From positions 1 through 64,000 of the forward strand of contig CAVSME010000001.1 in NCBI GenBank assembly GCA_963728985.1: a stretch of DNA of 64,000 nt, written 5' to 3'. Shown in pieces: positions 7,973 to 16,644 of this stretch. This DNA is from DASXAI01 sp963728985. GTDB taxonomy: Bacteria > Actinomycetota > Acidimicrobiia > Acidimicrobiales > Ilumatobacteraceae. The stretch's first letter is position 1, and every line of letters begins with the position of its first letter. The notes under the pieces are model-generated. The model worked only from the letters and a program-made list of their open reading frames with translations. It was not told where the DNA came from and did not search any database. The position numbers and the translations under genes were made by a program.

Positions 7973-9226
7973 CTACTTGAACGCCGGGATGATGTGTTCG
8001 GCGAAGAGCTCGATCTGGCGGCGGGCATCGTCGATCGGCATCAGGCCCTGATCGAAGAACCACGAGAACCACTCCAGCTCGCCGTCGCCCTCGTGGATGG
8101 AGGCGACCTCTTCGATCTGGCGCTTGATCTGGTCGACGGTGCCGGCGAGGCCGTACTTCACGTTGACGAAGCGGTCGAGCGTCCACTCCGACGGCGGCAG
8201 CGGCGTGTACGGATCGAGCGGGTACTTCTCGGCGTCCTCGGCGAAGCGGAAGGCCTCCCAGAAGCCGAAGCCGGCGAAGTAGGCGTTGAAGCCGAAGAAG
8301 TTGGTCTTCTCGAGCAGCGCCAGGCCTTCTTCGCGCGTGTTGCCGAACGACACCGCCCGGAAGGCACCGACGTTCTGGCCCAGCCCGAGCGTGCGACCGT
8401 TCTCCGCCGCCACCTCCTGATAGATCTGGCACAGGCGGCGGAAGTCCGGCGGGTTCGACACGAGGATCATCGGCATCACCCCGACCCGGGCGGTGTGGCG
8501 GATGGTCGACTCGCTCACCGAGAACGGCTGGAACGCCGGCGGGTGCGGCTGCTGGTACGGCTTCGGGATGACCGAGATGCCACGGATGATGCCCTGCTCG
8601 TCGATCTCGCCCGGCGCACCGAACCGCCTCGTCCAATCGGCCGCCGGCCACCCGCTGATGCCCTCCTCGAACGGGTAGGGCACCTGGTAGAACTCGCCCT
8701 TGTACTGCAGGAGATCCTGATCCCACGCCTTGTAGATCAGGTCGATGTACTCCTCGTGGACCCGCTTGTTGTGCTGGTCGACGTCGCCGCCGTCCATGGG
8801 CGCCGCCTGGACCGGGACCTTCTGGCCGAGGACGTTGACCCACCGCTGCTGGTAGCCGCGGGCGAACCCGGCGTACACCCGGCCCTTCGTGAGGTGATCG
8901 AGGTACGCCACCTGCTCGGCGGCCCGCAGTGGATCACCGGCGGGGAGCACCAGCGCGAGCGGCGCGAACTTGATCCGCTTCGTGCGCGCCGCCAGATCGG
9001 CGTAGAGGAGCAGCGGCGCCACCGACGCTTCGTAGCCCTCGGAGTGGAAGTGGTGCTCGGTGGTCGAGAAGCAGTCGAAGCCGGCGTCGTCGGCGATGGT
9101 GCACAACGTGCGCACCTCTTCGATCATCATCTGGAAGCGCTCGTTGTTCCGTCCGATGGGCCGGAGCCTCTCGCGCTCCTCCATCGTGGCGGGGACGGTC
9201 GGCAACACAAACAACTGGAACTTCAC
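7973..9226 (-). CDS. LLM-class (luciferase-like) flavin-dependent oxidoreductase
   Basis: A 417-residue bacterial-luciferase-superfamily monooxygenase or F420-dependent enzyme with a TIM-barrel fold. Supporting segments are the N-terminal beta strand MKFQLFVLPT, FDCFSTTEHHFHSEGY (conserved EHH near residue 60), the LAARTKRIKFAP segment, DHLTKGRVYAGFARGY and a C-terminal region on flux into alkyl/cyclic substrates typical of long LLM enzymes. ATG at 9226 overlaps the FmdB stop (ATGA), so the two are translationally coupled. Whether it uses FMNH2 or F420 cannot be told. It probably oxidises or reduces a small organic molecule whose product is hydrolysed by the MBL enzyme downstream. Confidence 0.9.
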   Translation of the reverse strand: MKFQLFVLPTVPATMEERERLRPIGRNNERFQMMIEEVRTLCTIADDAGFDCFSTTEHHFHSEGYEASVAPLLLYADLAARTKRIKFAPLALVLPAGDPLRAAEQVAYLDHLTKGRVYAGFARGYQQRWVNVLGQKVPVQAAPMDGGDVDQHNKRVHEEYIDLIYKAWDQDLLQYKGEFYQVPYPFEEGISGWPAADWTRRFGAPGEIDEQGIIRGISVIPKPYQQPHPPAFQPFSVSESTIRHTARVGVMPMILVSNPPDFRRLCQIYQEVAAENGRTLGLGQNVGAFRAVSFGNTREEGLALLEKTNFFGFNAYFAGFGFWEAFRFAEDAEKYPLDPYTPLPPSEWTLDRFVNVKYGLAGTVDQIKRQIEEVASIHEGDGELEWFSWFFDQGLMPIDDARRQIELFAEHIIPAFK

Positions 9227-9564
9227 GGGTCCTCCTTGAGCCGGTGATCGTGGCCGTGGTGCTCATGGCCGTGGTGGTGGTCGTCGTGGTTGTGGTCGGG
9301 GCCGTGGTGGTGATCGTGGCCGTGCTGGTGCTCGCGCAGGCGCTGGCGCGACGCGGCGTCCATGGGAGCCCGGGTGGCCCGCTCCCGGTCGAGGCGGTCC
9401 TTGGCCTGGCGAGCGGGGCGGACGCCGAGGAGGCCGCCCAGCCCGAAGCGCCGCCGGGCGGCACCACCGCAGTCGGGACAGTCGATGGTGTCGGCCACCG
9501 GTGACGGGGCGAAGATCTCGACGACCGCGGCGCAAGCGTCACACCGGTAGTCGACGAGCGGCAC
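9223..9564 (-). CDS. FmdB-family zinc-ribbon protein with His-rich tail
   Basis: A 113-residue protein with an N-terminal FmdB/CxxC-type zinc ribbon (C8, C11, C29, C32) starting MPLVDYRC, as usual in the family. About residues 78-108 form a very histidine-rich tail with 16 His alternating with Asp/Gly, which should bind Zn, Ni or other metals. The start is fixed by the family's conserved first residues. It overlaps the downstream LLM oxidoreductase by 4 bases. FmdB-like small ribbons often sit beside amide- or nitrile-degrading and other catabolic genes, where their role is unknown; the tail suggests metal storage or delivery, perhaps to the operon's MBL hydrolase. Confidence 0.8.
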   Translation of the reverse strand: MPLVDYRCDACAAVVEIFAPSPVADTIDCPDCGGAARRRFGLGGLLGVRPARQAKDRLDRERATRAPMDAASRQRLREHQHGHDHHHGPDHNHDDHHHGHEHHGHDHRLKEDP

Positions 9565-9639
9565 GTCTCACGCACCCTCGCGGGCGAGTAGCGGCGGCGC
9601 GGCCATGTGACCAGCATGTGACGGCCGGCGGGCGCGCAG

Positions 9640-9656
9640 GTGTCCCAAGTTGGCAC
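9640..9656 (-). promoter_or_regulatory. Candidate binding site upstream of the fmdB-LLM-MBL operon
   Basis: The sequence GTGTCCCAAGTTGGCAC has a CCAAGTTGG palindromic core with GTG/CAC ends. It lies about 76-92 bases upstream of the FmdB start. The first nine bases recur ahead of the neighbouring AcoR-like regulator gene, which suggests one regulator for both. Inferred from position and recurrence only. Confidence 0.4.
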
Positions 9657-9659
9657 GCG

Positions 9660-11387
9660 TCATATCGAGTAAACGCTCAGCTTCCGGTAGAGGGTCGAAC
9701 GGGAGACGCCGAGGCGGTCGGCGGCGGCCTGCTTGTTGCCGCCCGCGTCGCGCAGGGCTTCGAGGATGGCCTGGCGCTCGAGGGCGGCGATCGGCGACAG
9801 CCCGGGCGGCGTGGCGTCGATGCGGATCTCGGCCGGCAGGTCGTCGAGGCTGAGCTGTCCCGTCGGCCGGCGCAGCATCACGGCCCGCACGACGCGGCCG
9901 ATCTCCCGTGCGTTCCCCGGCCATGGATAGTGCATCAGCGCCCGGAGCACCTCCGGGGTGGCCGCACCGGACCAGCGGGCATCACCGTGCTGCTGGGCGA
10001 AGGCACGGAACAGGTCGACCACGTCCTCCGGTCGTGACGAGAGCGCGGGGATGGTCATCGTCACGTCGAAGCGGTCGAGGAGCGCCCGCGAGTCGGCGTC
10101 GAGCCGGGCCGAGTCGGTCACCGTCCCGAGCAGGCGCGGGCCGTCCGGGTCGACCGCGTCCAGCAGCGCCGCCGTGACCAGCGCGGCCTGGTCATGGAGT
10201 GCCTCCAGGTGGCGGAGCACGACGGTGCCCTCCGGGTGGGACAGCGCCGCCCGCAGCGGGGTGATCCACTGATCGTCGAGATCGACGACGCTCAGCGACG
10301 CATCAAGGACGGTCACCGGCTGGGGCGAGCGCCGACCACGGGCATGGATGGCTGCGGCGCACCGGAGCTTGCCCACGCCCCGCGGCCCGCTGACGAGGAC
10401 GGGCTGGTCGTGTCCGGCGTGCAGCTCGATCTCCCCGACCACCCGCCGCCAGGCGCGGCTGTGGCCGGCGAGGGCCGCTCCCGTCCGCTCGGGCGGCGCC
10501 GCCGCTCGGGACGGCACCGTCCGCCGGCGGCTCGGGGGCCGCAGCTCCACGATGGCCCCGGCCGTCACCGAGCCCGCTTCGACGGCACCGAAGCGGGCCT
10601 CGTAGACCCGCCCCTCGGAGAGCTCCACGCTGGTCACGACTCGCTCGGTGGTGCGGGCCCCGCCGGCGGCGAAGTGCTCCCAGAGCAGGGCGTAGTCGGC
10701 CGGCGCCAGGCCCCGGGCGGCGTCGTTGGAGATGACGACCTGTTCGTTCAGGCACACCACCGGCTGGCGGGTGCGCCGGGTCGCCCGCAGGAACGACGCC
10801 AGCAGGGCCTGCTCGGACGCGGAGGAATCGGCCACGAAACGCTCGCGGACGCCCCGGCTGGCCTCGAGGAGCAGCGGCAGCATGAGCTCGTTCGACTCCG
10901 CCGCCAGGCAGGTGAGGTCCAGGATCCCCTCCAGCACACCGCTGATGGGGTGGACGAGTGGAACGCCGACGCAGGTGAAGGACTTCAGGGGCTCGGCGAA
11001 GTGCTCGATGCCCCGCACGGCGACCGGGCGGCGCTCTTCCACCACCGTCCCCAGGCCGTTCGTGCCGGCGCAGGCCTCGTCGTAGAGCACCCCCGGAAGG
11101 GCGCTGACCAGGTCGAGCCCGCGCGAGAGCGAGCCCATGCCGAGCCGGCGCTCCACGATGCGGGCGTCGGCGTCGGCCAGGATCACGCACGTCCGGGTGT
11201 CGTCGAGTTCGTTGGCCAGGCGGTCGAGGACGCCCCGCGCCGCACGTACCAGCCGGCTCTCACCGTCGACGTCGTCGTAGGAGGGCTCGAGCCCCGACGG
11301 CGAGACCCCGATCATCTCGCACCGCTTCCACGACTTGGCGATCTCGGGCCGCACGGAGCGTTGATCGATCGTGACCACCTTCTTCAT
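9660..11387 (-). CDS. AcoR-like transcriptional regulator (GAF-like, degenerate AAA+, Fis-type HTH), no GAFTGA
   Basis: A 575-residue regulator built like bacterial enhancer-binding proteins. The N-terminal half is a GAF-like sensor (DEACAGTNGLGTVVEERRPVAV is characteristic of the AcoR group); a central AAA+ domain with a Walker A PRGVGKLR follows near residue 330; the C-terminus has an arginine-rich PWPGNAREI segment and a Fis-type helix-turn-helix (NKQAAADRLGVSRSTLYRKL). The GAFTGA loop needed to contact sigma-54 is absent, as in actinobacterial sigma-54-independent members. ATG at 11387 opens MKKVVTID; the frame is open farther 5' without a better start. It likely controls the adjacent operon and itself through GTGTCCCAA sites. 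Confidence 0.85.
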   Translation of the reverse strand: MKKVVTIDQRSVRPEIAKSWKRCEMIGVSPSGLEPSYDDVDGESRLVRAARGVLDRLANELDDTRTCVILADADARIVERRLGMGSLSRGLDLVSALPGVLYDEACAGTNGLGTVVEERRPVAVRGIEHFAEPLKSFTCVGVPLVHPISGVLEGILDLTCLAAESNELMLPLLLEASRGVRERFVADSSASEQALLASFLRATRRTRQPVVCLNEQVVISNDAARGLAPADYALLWEHFAAGGARTTERVVTSVELSEGRVYEARFGAVEAGSVTAGAIVELRPPSRRRTVPSRAAAPPERTGAALAGHSRAWRRVVGEIELHAGHDQPVLVSGPRGVGKLRCAAAIHARGRRSPQPVTVLDASLSVVDLDDQWITPLRAALSHPEGTVVLRHLEALHDQAALVTAALLDAVDPDGPRLLGTVTDSARLDADSRALLDRFDVTMTIPALSSRPEDVVDLFRAFAQQHGDARWSGAATPEVLRALMHYPWPGNAREIGRVVRAVMLRRPTGQLSLDDLPAEIRIDATPPGLSPIAALERQAILEALRDAGGNKQAAADRLGVSRSTLYRKLSVYSI

Positions 11388-11449
11388 CCCGCGACCGGAC
11401 CGTTCCCCGACGGCACGGGCGCATCCTCTGGATGGCTTCCCCGGCGACA

Positions 11450-11458
11450 GTGTCCCAA
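11450..11458 (-). promoter_or_regulatory. GTGTCCCAA motif upstream of the AcoR-like gene
   Basis: GTGTCCCAA, preceded by GACA, lies about 63 bases upstream of the regulator's ATG. It repeats the first nine bases of the site at 9640. A shared motif before a regulator and its neighbouring operon suggests autoregulation. Chance recurrence of nine bases is possible. Confidence 0.3.
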
Positions 11459-11523
11459 ACCTCGCCCGGCGCGGCCAAGCGGCCGTTCCCCGAGCAGCGA
11501 GCACATGAATCGGCGAGACTGCC

Positions 11524-12663
11524 GTGATGCCTCGGCTTCGCCTCGGTTTCGCCGGGCTCCTGGCGCTGGGATGGATGCTCGTCCCGGCGCAGCGTGGGCC
11601 GTCGAGTGCGTCCGTCGCCGCGGTCGCGCCGGCGGACGTCCTCACCCGACTCGATGGTCCCGTAACGGCCACTGCCGTCGCCCGGCGGGTGTCGGCCCCA
11701 CCGGGGAACCCGGGCGCCGTGCCGCTGCCCGCGGAGGCGGCGCCGGTCGACACCTCGCACCCCGACGTCGTCGTCGGCACCGGCACGCCGGCGAGCTGCA
11801 CCTCGGCGGCGGTGGTGGCCGCCGTGGCCCATGGCGGGATCATCACCTTCGCCTGCGGGCCTGGACCCGTCACGATCGTGATGACGGAGACGGCCAAGGT
11901 CGTCAACACCTCTGCCGTGGTGGTGCTGGACGGGGGCGGCAAGGTGACGCTCAGCGGCGCCGATCAACGCCGCATCCTCTACATGAACACGTGCGATCAG
12001 GCCCAGATCTGGACCACATCGCACTGCCAGGACCAGGAACAGCCGCAGCTGACCATCCAAGGCATGGGCTTCACGCAGGGCAACAGCACCGGCGACATGA
12101 CCGAAGGCGGAGGCGGTGGCGCCGTGTTCGTGCGGGGCGGCCGCGTGAAGGTGATCGACAGCACGTTCACGGCCAACCAGTGCGACCCGACCGGTCCCGA
12201 TCTCGGTGGCGCCGCGCTCCGCGTCCTCAGCCAGTCCCACGGCCTGCCGGTCATCGTCGCCACGAGCACGTTCACCGGAAACTCGTGCTCGAACGGAGCG
12301 GCGTTGTCGAGCATCGGCGTTTCGTGGCAGGTCTACAACAGCGTGTTCACCAACAACGACGCCATCGGGTCCGGCGCCAACCCGGCCCAGCAGGGCACGC
12401 CGGGCGGCGGTAGCGGCGGCGCCATCTACCTGGACGGCAACCTGTTCACCCTCGACCTGGCCGGCAGCATCGTCCGCGACAACACGGCCAACGAGGGCGG
12501 CGGCGCCATCTTCTTCGTGTCCAACGATCGAACGGGCCAGCTGCGCATCACGCAGTCGGTGCTCGAACGGAACATCAGCCGGGGCTTCCAGACGGCCGGG
12601 TTCCCGGGGATCTTCTTCCTCGGCCAGGGCGCACCCCAGGTGACCGACTCCACCATCGCCTGA
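11524..12663 (+). CDS. Secreted parallel beta-helix protein (pectate-lyase-like fold)
   Basis: A 379-residue exported protein. Residues 1-30 form a signal peptide (LRLGFAGLLALGWMLVPA, then an Ala/Ser-rich region). The rest has repeating strands typical of a right-handed beta-helix: GGIITFACGPG, GKVTLSGADQRRI, QLTIQGMGF, VIDSTFTANQC, ATSTFTGNSC, NSVFTNND and SIVRDNTANEGGG. These resemble the 'polymorphic outer membrane/right-handed beta-helix' repeats with GGGGGAVF and GGGSGGAIY turns. No lyase catalytic residues could be identified. Start could be GTG at 11524 or ATG at 11527. It is divergent from the regulator gene. Role probably in surface binding or polysaccharide contact. Confidence 0.75.
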   Translation: MMPRLRLGFAGLLALGWMLVPAQRGPSSASVAAVAPADVLTRLDGPVTATAVARRVSAPPGNPGAVPLPAEAAPVDTSHPDVVVGTGTPASCTSAAVVAAVAHGGIITFACGPGPVTIVMTETAKVVNTSAVVVLDGGGKVTLSGADQRRILYMNTCDQAQIWTTSHCQDQEQPQLTIQGMGFTQGNSTGDMTEGGGGGAVFVRGGRVKVIDSTFTANQCDPTGPDLGGAALRVLSQSHGLPVIVATSTFTGNSCSNGAALSSIGVSWQVYNSVFTNNDAIGSGANPAQQGTPGGGSGGAIYLDGNLFTLDLAGSIVRDNTANEGGGAIFFVSNDRTGQLRITQSVLERNISRGFQTAGFPGIFFLGQGAPQVTDSTIA

Positions 12664-12667
12664 GGTT

Positions 12668-12898
12668 CACCCGTCGGGCAGCGCCTCGATCACACCGAGG
12701 CCCGTGGGCGACGACGTCATGACCACGCGCTGGACGGCGAAGCGCGAACCGGCCGTCGTCGTCTTCCGCCAGCACGCCCTCGGTGACCAGACCGCGCAGG
12801 ACCGGCCGCAGCGCATCAGGATCGGCGCCGGCTTCGGCGGCGCGCCGCGACGTGCAGCAACTGCGTCGTGACGACGGCGGCGCCGCGCCCGCCGGCCT
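12668..12898 (-). pseudogene. Remnant of an O-methyltransferase dimerisation/winged-helix domain
   Basis: The 234-bp stretch between two convergent genes holds coding remains on the minus strand. Reading it gives AVVTTQLLHVAAR at about 12890-12850, then after a gap and frame change AEAGADPDALRPVLRGL and LAEDDDGRFAL (12839-12740), and later disrupted sequence. These match the winged-helix dimerisation domain at the N-terminus of SAM O-methyltransferases, where 'LHVAARLGIADLL' is followed by 'TGADPDALRRLLRALV..GVL..DGRFAL'. About 15-20 residues in the middle, and the entire catalytic domain, are missing. It is therefore a genuine deletion remnant, not one base error. Confidence 0.6.
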
Positions 12899-13545
12899 CA
12901 GCTGACGAGCGGGAACCAGGTGAGCGGGTTGCGGCGCCCGGTGATCGCTTCGATCAGCGGTCCGGGCTCGGACACGCGCACGAGGATGTCGCGCGTGTAG
13001 TCGAGGGCCTCGACGGGCAGCGGGTCTCCGCCGACGGCATCGAGCAGGTCGAGGTAGTGCACGGTTGCTTCGACGATGGCGACCGCGGTCATGACGCCCA
13101 CCGTCACCGACCCGGCCACGGGGTGGGCGACCACCGTCGTCATCGGCAAGTCGGCCTCACCGAGCAGCAGCGCGCCGGACTCCACGAACCGGCCCACGAG
13201 CTCCTTCGGGCCGAGCTCCTTCGCTCGTTCGGCGGCCTTGGCGGCGAGCTCCGCGGCCATCGCGTGCGCAGGGCCACCGGGCTCGTTGAACTGGCGCAAG
13301 AGCAACGCCGGGTCGGCCACGGCGGGCTCGCCGTCGACGACGGTGCCGGCCAGCTGCCGGATGATCGCCGGGTCTGGAGCCACATGCGCCACCAGCGCGG
13401 CGACGTCCCACGGTGGGCAACGGGTCGGCGTCGCCCACTCGTCCGGGCTCATCGCCACGCAGCGCTCCGCCCAGTACTGCCAGCACTGGGCCAGCAGCAG
13501 GGCTTCGTCGAGCTCGTCGTCCATCCCGTCGTCGTCGGCGGCCAT
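12898..13545 (-). CDS. DinB / mycothiol-dependent maleylpyruvate-isomerase-fold protein
   Basis: A 215-residue four-helix-bundle protein of the MDMPI N-terminal/DinB_2 type, common in actinobacteria. The N-terminal helix carries ALLLAQCWQYWAER, followed by TRCPPWDVAALVAHV, where the histidine is the expected first metal ligand; later histidines appear in VEATVHYLDLLDAVGG. Members with known function are metal-dependent thiol transferases using mycothiol, but most, including this one, have no assigned substrate. ATG at 13545 starts MAADDDGMDDEL. It ends beside the methyltransferase remnant and is divergent from a FAD monooxygenase 80 bases away. Confidence 0.7.
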   Translation of the reverse strand: MAADDDGMDDELDEALLLAQCWQYWAERCVAMSPDEWATPTRCPPWDVAALVAHVAPDPAIIRQLAGTVVDGEPAVADPALLLRQFNEPGGPAHAMAAELAAKAAERAKELGPKELVGRFVESGALLLGEADLPMTTVVAHPVAGSVTVGVMTAVAIVEATVHYLDLLDAVGGDPLPVEALDYTRDILVRVSEPGPLIEAITGRRNPLTWFPLVS

Positions 13546-13626
13546 CGCGAGACACCCTAGGTCGACCCACCTTCGCTCGACCGACGAGGGCGTAGTGTCT
13601 CGCCGTCAGGGCAGCCCGTTGAACGG

Positions 13627-15219
13627 ATGGACGCCATGGCCGGCACGCAGGACGAACCGGTACTGATCGCCGGCGGTGGTCTGGTCGGCCTGTCAGCCGC
13701 CATGTTCCTGGCCCAGCACGGCGTGGCGTCGACGGCCATCGAACGGTTGCACAGTGGATCGGCGTTGCCCAGGGCGGCGCACTTCCACCTGCGCACGCTC
13801 GAGCTGTTCCGGCTGGCCGGCATCGACGACGCCGTGCAAGCCCAGTCCGAGCGCGAGTTCCTTCCCGAAGGCGCCATCGTCATGATGGACAACCTGTCGG
13901 GCCGGAAGCTGGCCGACATCATCGCCAGCCTCAACGAAGGCGTCGAGGCCGTGAGCCCGTGCCGGAGGCTGTTCCTGTCGCAACCGGGGCTCGAACCCAT
14001 CCTGCGTGCCCGCGCCGAGCAGGCCGGCGCACGAGTGGTGTCCGGTCACGAGGTCGTCGACGTGGAGCAGGACGGCGACGGCGTCACCGTCCTCACCCGC
14101 TCCGTCGACAGCGGGCAGGAACAGCAGTGGCGGGGCCCGTACCTGATCGCCGCCGACGGTGCCCACAGCGTGATCCGCGAGCGGTTGGGCATCCCGTTCG
14201 AGGGACGCGGCGTCTTCTCCAACAGCATCACGATCTACTTCACCGCCGATCTGCGGCCGCAGCTGGCGGGCAAGCCCCTCAGCGTCATCTACATCAACAA
14301 CGAGACCTTCGGCGGGTTCTTCCGGCTCGATCGCCGCTGCCAGTCCGGCTTCCTCGTGATCAACACGGTGACGGACGCGGCCGACGCTGCCGCCGACACC
14401 ACCGAGGCCCGGCTCGTGGACCTCGTGCGCATCGGGGCCGGCGAGCCCGCCCTCGCCGTGCGAATCGACGGCCTCGCCCGCTGGAGAGCCACCGCCGACG
14501 TCGCCCGGAGCTACCAGCAGGGTCGCATCTTCCTCGCCGGCGACGCCGCCCACGTCATGCCCCCGAACGGCGGCTTCGGCGGGAACACCGGCATCCACGA
14601 CGCCCACAACCTCGCGTGGAAGATGGCGCTCGTCCTCCACGGGCACGCCGACCAGGCGCTGCTCGACACCTACGACACCGAGCGTCGACCGGTCGGACGC
14701 TTCACCGTCGAGCAGGCGTACACGCGCTACGTCACCCGCACCGCGCCGCAGCTCGGCGTCGAGACCGCGGCGCCCCTCGTGGCGGACCTCGAGATCGAGC
14801 TCGGGTATCGCTACCAGTCGCGCGCCGCGGGCTCCGCTGACGGCGTCGTCCACGGCGATCCTCGTGAGGGCGCGGTGGCCGGCGCCCGGCTCCCGCACGC
14901 CTGGCTCGACGTCGACGGCCGGCGCGTATCGACGATCGACCTGACGGGCAGCACGTTCGCCGTTCTGGCCGGCCCGGACGGGGCCGACTGGTGCACGGCC
15001 GCGTCCGCCCTCGCGGCGGCCCATCCGGGCCTGGATCTGCACGCCCACCACCTCACCCGGCCCGCTTCCGTGTTCGCCACCACGTTCGGCCTGTCGGACT
15101 CGGGGGTGGTGCTCGTGCGCCCCGACGGGTTCGTCTCGTGGACGGCTGGGGCGATGGTGGGCGACCCGTCGAGCGTGCTCGGCGGTGCGCTGCGGCAGGC
15201 GCTGACCGCTGCCCCCTGA
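13627..15219 (+). CDS. FAD-dependent aromatic hydroxylase (PHBH/PheA-TfdB type)
   Basis: A 530-residue class A flavoprotein monooxygenase, which uses NAD(P)H and O2 to hydroxylate a ring substrate. The ADP-binding motif GGGLVGLSAAMFLAQHG is at about residues 16-32, a DG-type motif LIAADGAHSVIRERLG near 175, and the second FAD motif GDAAHVMPPNGGFGGNTG near 307. A C-terminal thioredoxin-like domain (about residues 410-530), as in phenol hydroxylases, completes it. ATG at 13627 was chosen; ATG at 13636 is an alternative closer to the FAD fold. It may be co-transcribed with the secreted protein 36 bases downstream, though functions differ. Confidence 0.85.
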   Translation: MDAMAGTQDEPVLIAGGGLVGLSAAMFLAQHGVASTAIERLHSGSALPRAAHFHLRTLELFRLAGIDDAVQAQSEREFLPEGAIVMMDNLSGRKLADIIASLNEGVEAVSPCRRLFLSQPGLEPILRARAEQAGARVVSGHEVVDVEQDGDGVTVLTRSVDSGQEQQWRGPYLIAADGAHSVIRERLGIPFEGRGVFSNSITIYFTADLRPQLAGKPLSVIYINNETFGGFFRLDRRCQSGFLVINTVTDAADAAADTTEARLVDLVRIGAGEPALAVRIDGLARWRATADVARSYQQGRIFLAGDAAHVMPPNGGFGGNTGIHDAHNLAWKMALVLHGHADQALLDTYDTERRPVGRFTVEQAYTRYVTRTAPQLGVETAAPLVADLEIELGYRYQSRAAGSADGVVHGDPREGAVAGARLPHAWLDVDGRRVSTIDLTGSTFAVLAGPDGADWCTAASALAAAHPGLDLHAHHLTRPASVFATTFGLSDSGVVLVRPDGFVSWTAGAMVGDPSSVLGGALRQALTAAP

Positions 15220-15255
15220 CGGATGATCCCGTGCCCGCCGGGGTAGAGGGCGGCC

Positions 15256-16641
15256 ATGATCGGGGGCCGGGCGGCGTCCGGCACCCGCACCGGGCACGGC
15301 CGCCGCGTGGTGGTGGCGGGGGCGACCGTCGGGCTGCTCGCTTCCGCCGTGCTGCCGGGAGCGAAGCCCGCCGCCGTCGCCGCCGCCCGGACCCCCATCG
15401 CGTGGATCGCCGCCCAGCGCAACCCGTTCGATGTGGGGCTCGATCCCGTCGCCAGCCAGATCAGCCGGGACGGGAGCATCGCCGGGTTCGTCACGACCTG
15501 GGACACGATCGACCCCGGCGATGTCCACCTCGACCCCGATGTGTTCGAGTACCGCGTGGCGTCGGGCGCCACGCAGCGGATCAACGTCACCCCTGGTGTC
15601 ATCACCTACGGCAACGGCTGGCTCGACTCCTTCTCGGTCGACGGTTCGGTGCTGTCGTTCACGACCGGTGGGGCGCTGCTGCCCGACGACACCAACGACG
15701 TCGGTGACGTCTACGTCCTCGACCGGAGCGGCAACCAGCTGCAGCGCGTCAGCGTCGATGCCGCGGGTCAGCAGTCGACCGCAGCTTCCGGGTCGTCGGC
15801 GGTGTCCGCCGACGGCCGCGTCGTGGCCTTCGCCGGGGAACTGTCGACGACAGCGAACCCCACCGATCGCGAGATCTGGCTGCGCGACCTGGCGACCGGG
15901 CAGCTGGAGGAGATCAGCGTGGCCACGGACGGGACGGCGGCCAACGATCGGTCCGAGCTGGGCTCGATGTCCGACGATGGGCGCTACGTGAGCTTCTGGT
16001 CCCGGGCCACGAGCCTGGGCGGCGGCCCCAGCCATCCCGGCCTCGACTACTACATCCGCGACCGGGTCTCACGGACCACGACCCACGGCATCCCGTACAC
16101 CGGCGTGCCCGATGCCGCGGTCATGAGCGGCGACGGCAACGTGGTCGCCTACGTGCTCGATGCGGCGTCCGATCCGTCCCGGCCCCGGCTCGTGCACGTC
16201 TGGGATCGACATACCGGCATCGATCGGGTCCTGCACATCCCCAGCCCCTTCAGCCCGAGCTACCGCGACTGGGGCGTGCCGATCGCGTTGAGCAGTGACG
16301 GGCGCTTCCTCGTGATGGAGGTGCCGGCCACGCCGTCGGACCACCTGGCGATCGCGGTGGCGGTCTACGACACGGTGGCGGACTCGGTCGCGTTCCCGGC
16401 CGTCGACGGCACCGGCGCCTACGTCACGAGCGACGCCCGGGCGGGCAGCATCTCGGCCGACGGCACGAAGGTGCTCTTCACCTCGTGGGCCGACGGGCTG
16501 GCCGCCGGTGACGGCAACCACGACGTGGATCTGTTCCTCCGGGTCCTCGACGCCGCCGACTTCCAGCCGGCCCCTACCGGCACCGGGCTCCTGTCGGGAC
16601 CGATCGAGGCCGCCGACCGCGCCGTGCGCTCCCACCGATAG
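15256..16641 (+). CDS. Secreted beta-propeller (WD40-like/PD40, TolB-type) protein
   Basis: A 461-residue exported protein. A twin-Arg-like signal (GRRVVVAGATVGLLASAVLPG) occupies residues 15-40. The mature part has repeated TolB/PD40-type blades marked by 'SxDGxxVxF' strands: ISRDGSIAGFVT, FSVDGSVLSFTT, VSADGRVVAFAG, MSDDGRYVSFWS, MSGDGNVVAYVL, LSSDGRFLVMEV and ISADGTKVLFTS, which suits a seven-bladed propeller. Such proteins often bind peptides or polysaccharides outside the cell. ATG at 15256 has AGAGGG upstream. No enzymatic motif was seen. It ends 3 bases before the convergent TetR gene. Confidence 0.75.
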   Translation: MIGGRAASGTRTGHGRRVVVAGATVGLLASAVLPGAKPAAVAAARTPIAWIAAQRNPFDVGLDPVASQISRDGSIAGFVTTWDTIDPGDVHLDPDVFEYRVASGATQRINVTPGVITYGNGWLDSFSVDGSVLSFTTGGALLPDDTNDVGDVYVLDRSGNQLQRVSVDAAGQQSTAASGSSAVSADGRVVAFAGELSTTANPTDREIWLRDLATGQLEEISVATDGTAANDRSELGSMSDDGRYVSFWSRATSLGGGPSHPGLDYYIRDRVSRTTTHGIPYTGVPDAAVMSGDGNVVAYVLDAASDPSRPRLVHVWDRHTGIDRVLHIPSPFSPSYRDWGVPIALSSDGRFLVMEVPATPSDHLAIAVAVYDTVADSVAFPAVDGTGAYVTSDARAGSISADGTKVLFTSWADGLAAGDGNHDVDLFLRVLDAADFQPAPTGTGLLSGPIEAADRAVRSHR

Positions 16642-16644
16642 GGC

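Noticed and set aside
9244..9504. Valine-rich hydrophobic small ORF resembling a membrane peptide
   Set aside because: It is the antisense of the histidine-rich tail of the FmdB-like protein: CAT/CAC codons read as ATG/GTG in reverse.
10194..12413. 739-codon plus-strand frame crossing the AcoR-like regulator and the beta-helix gene
   Set aside because: It covers two genes with clear motifs and has shadow-type composition.
13693..16035. 780-codon minus-strand frame over the FAD monooxygenase and propeller genes
   Set aside because: Opposite strand carries diagnostic FAD motifs and propeller repeats; no motif in this frame.
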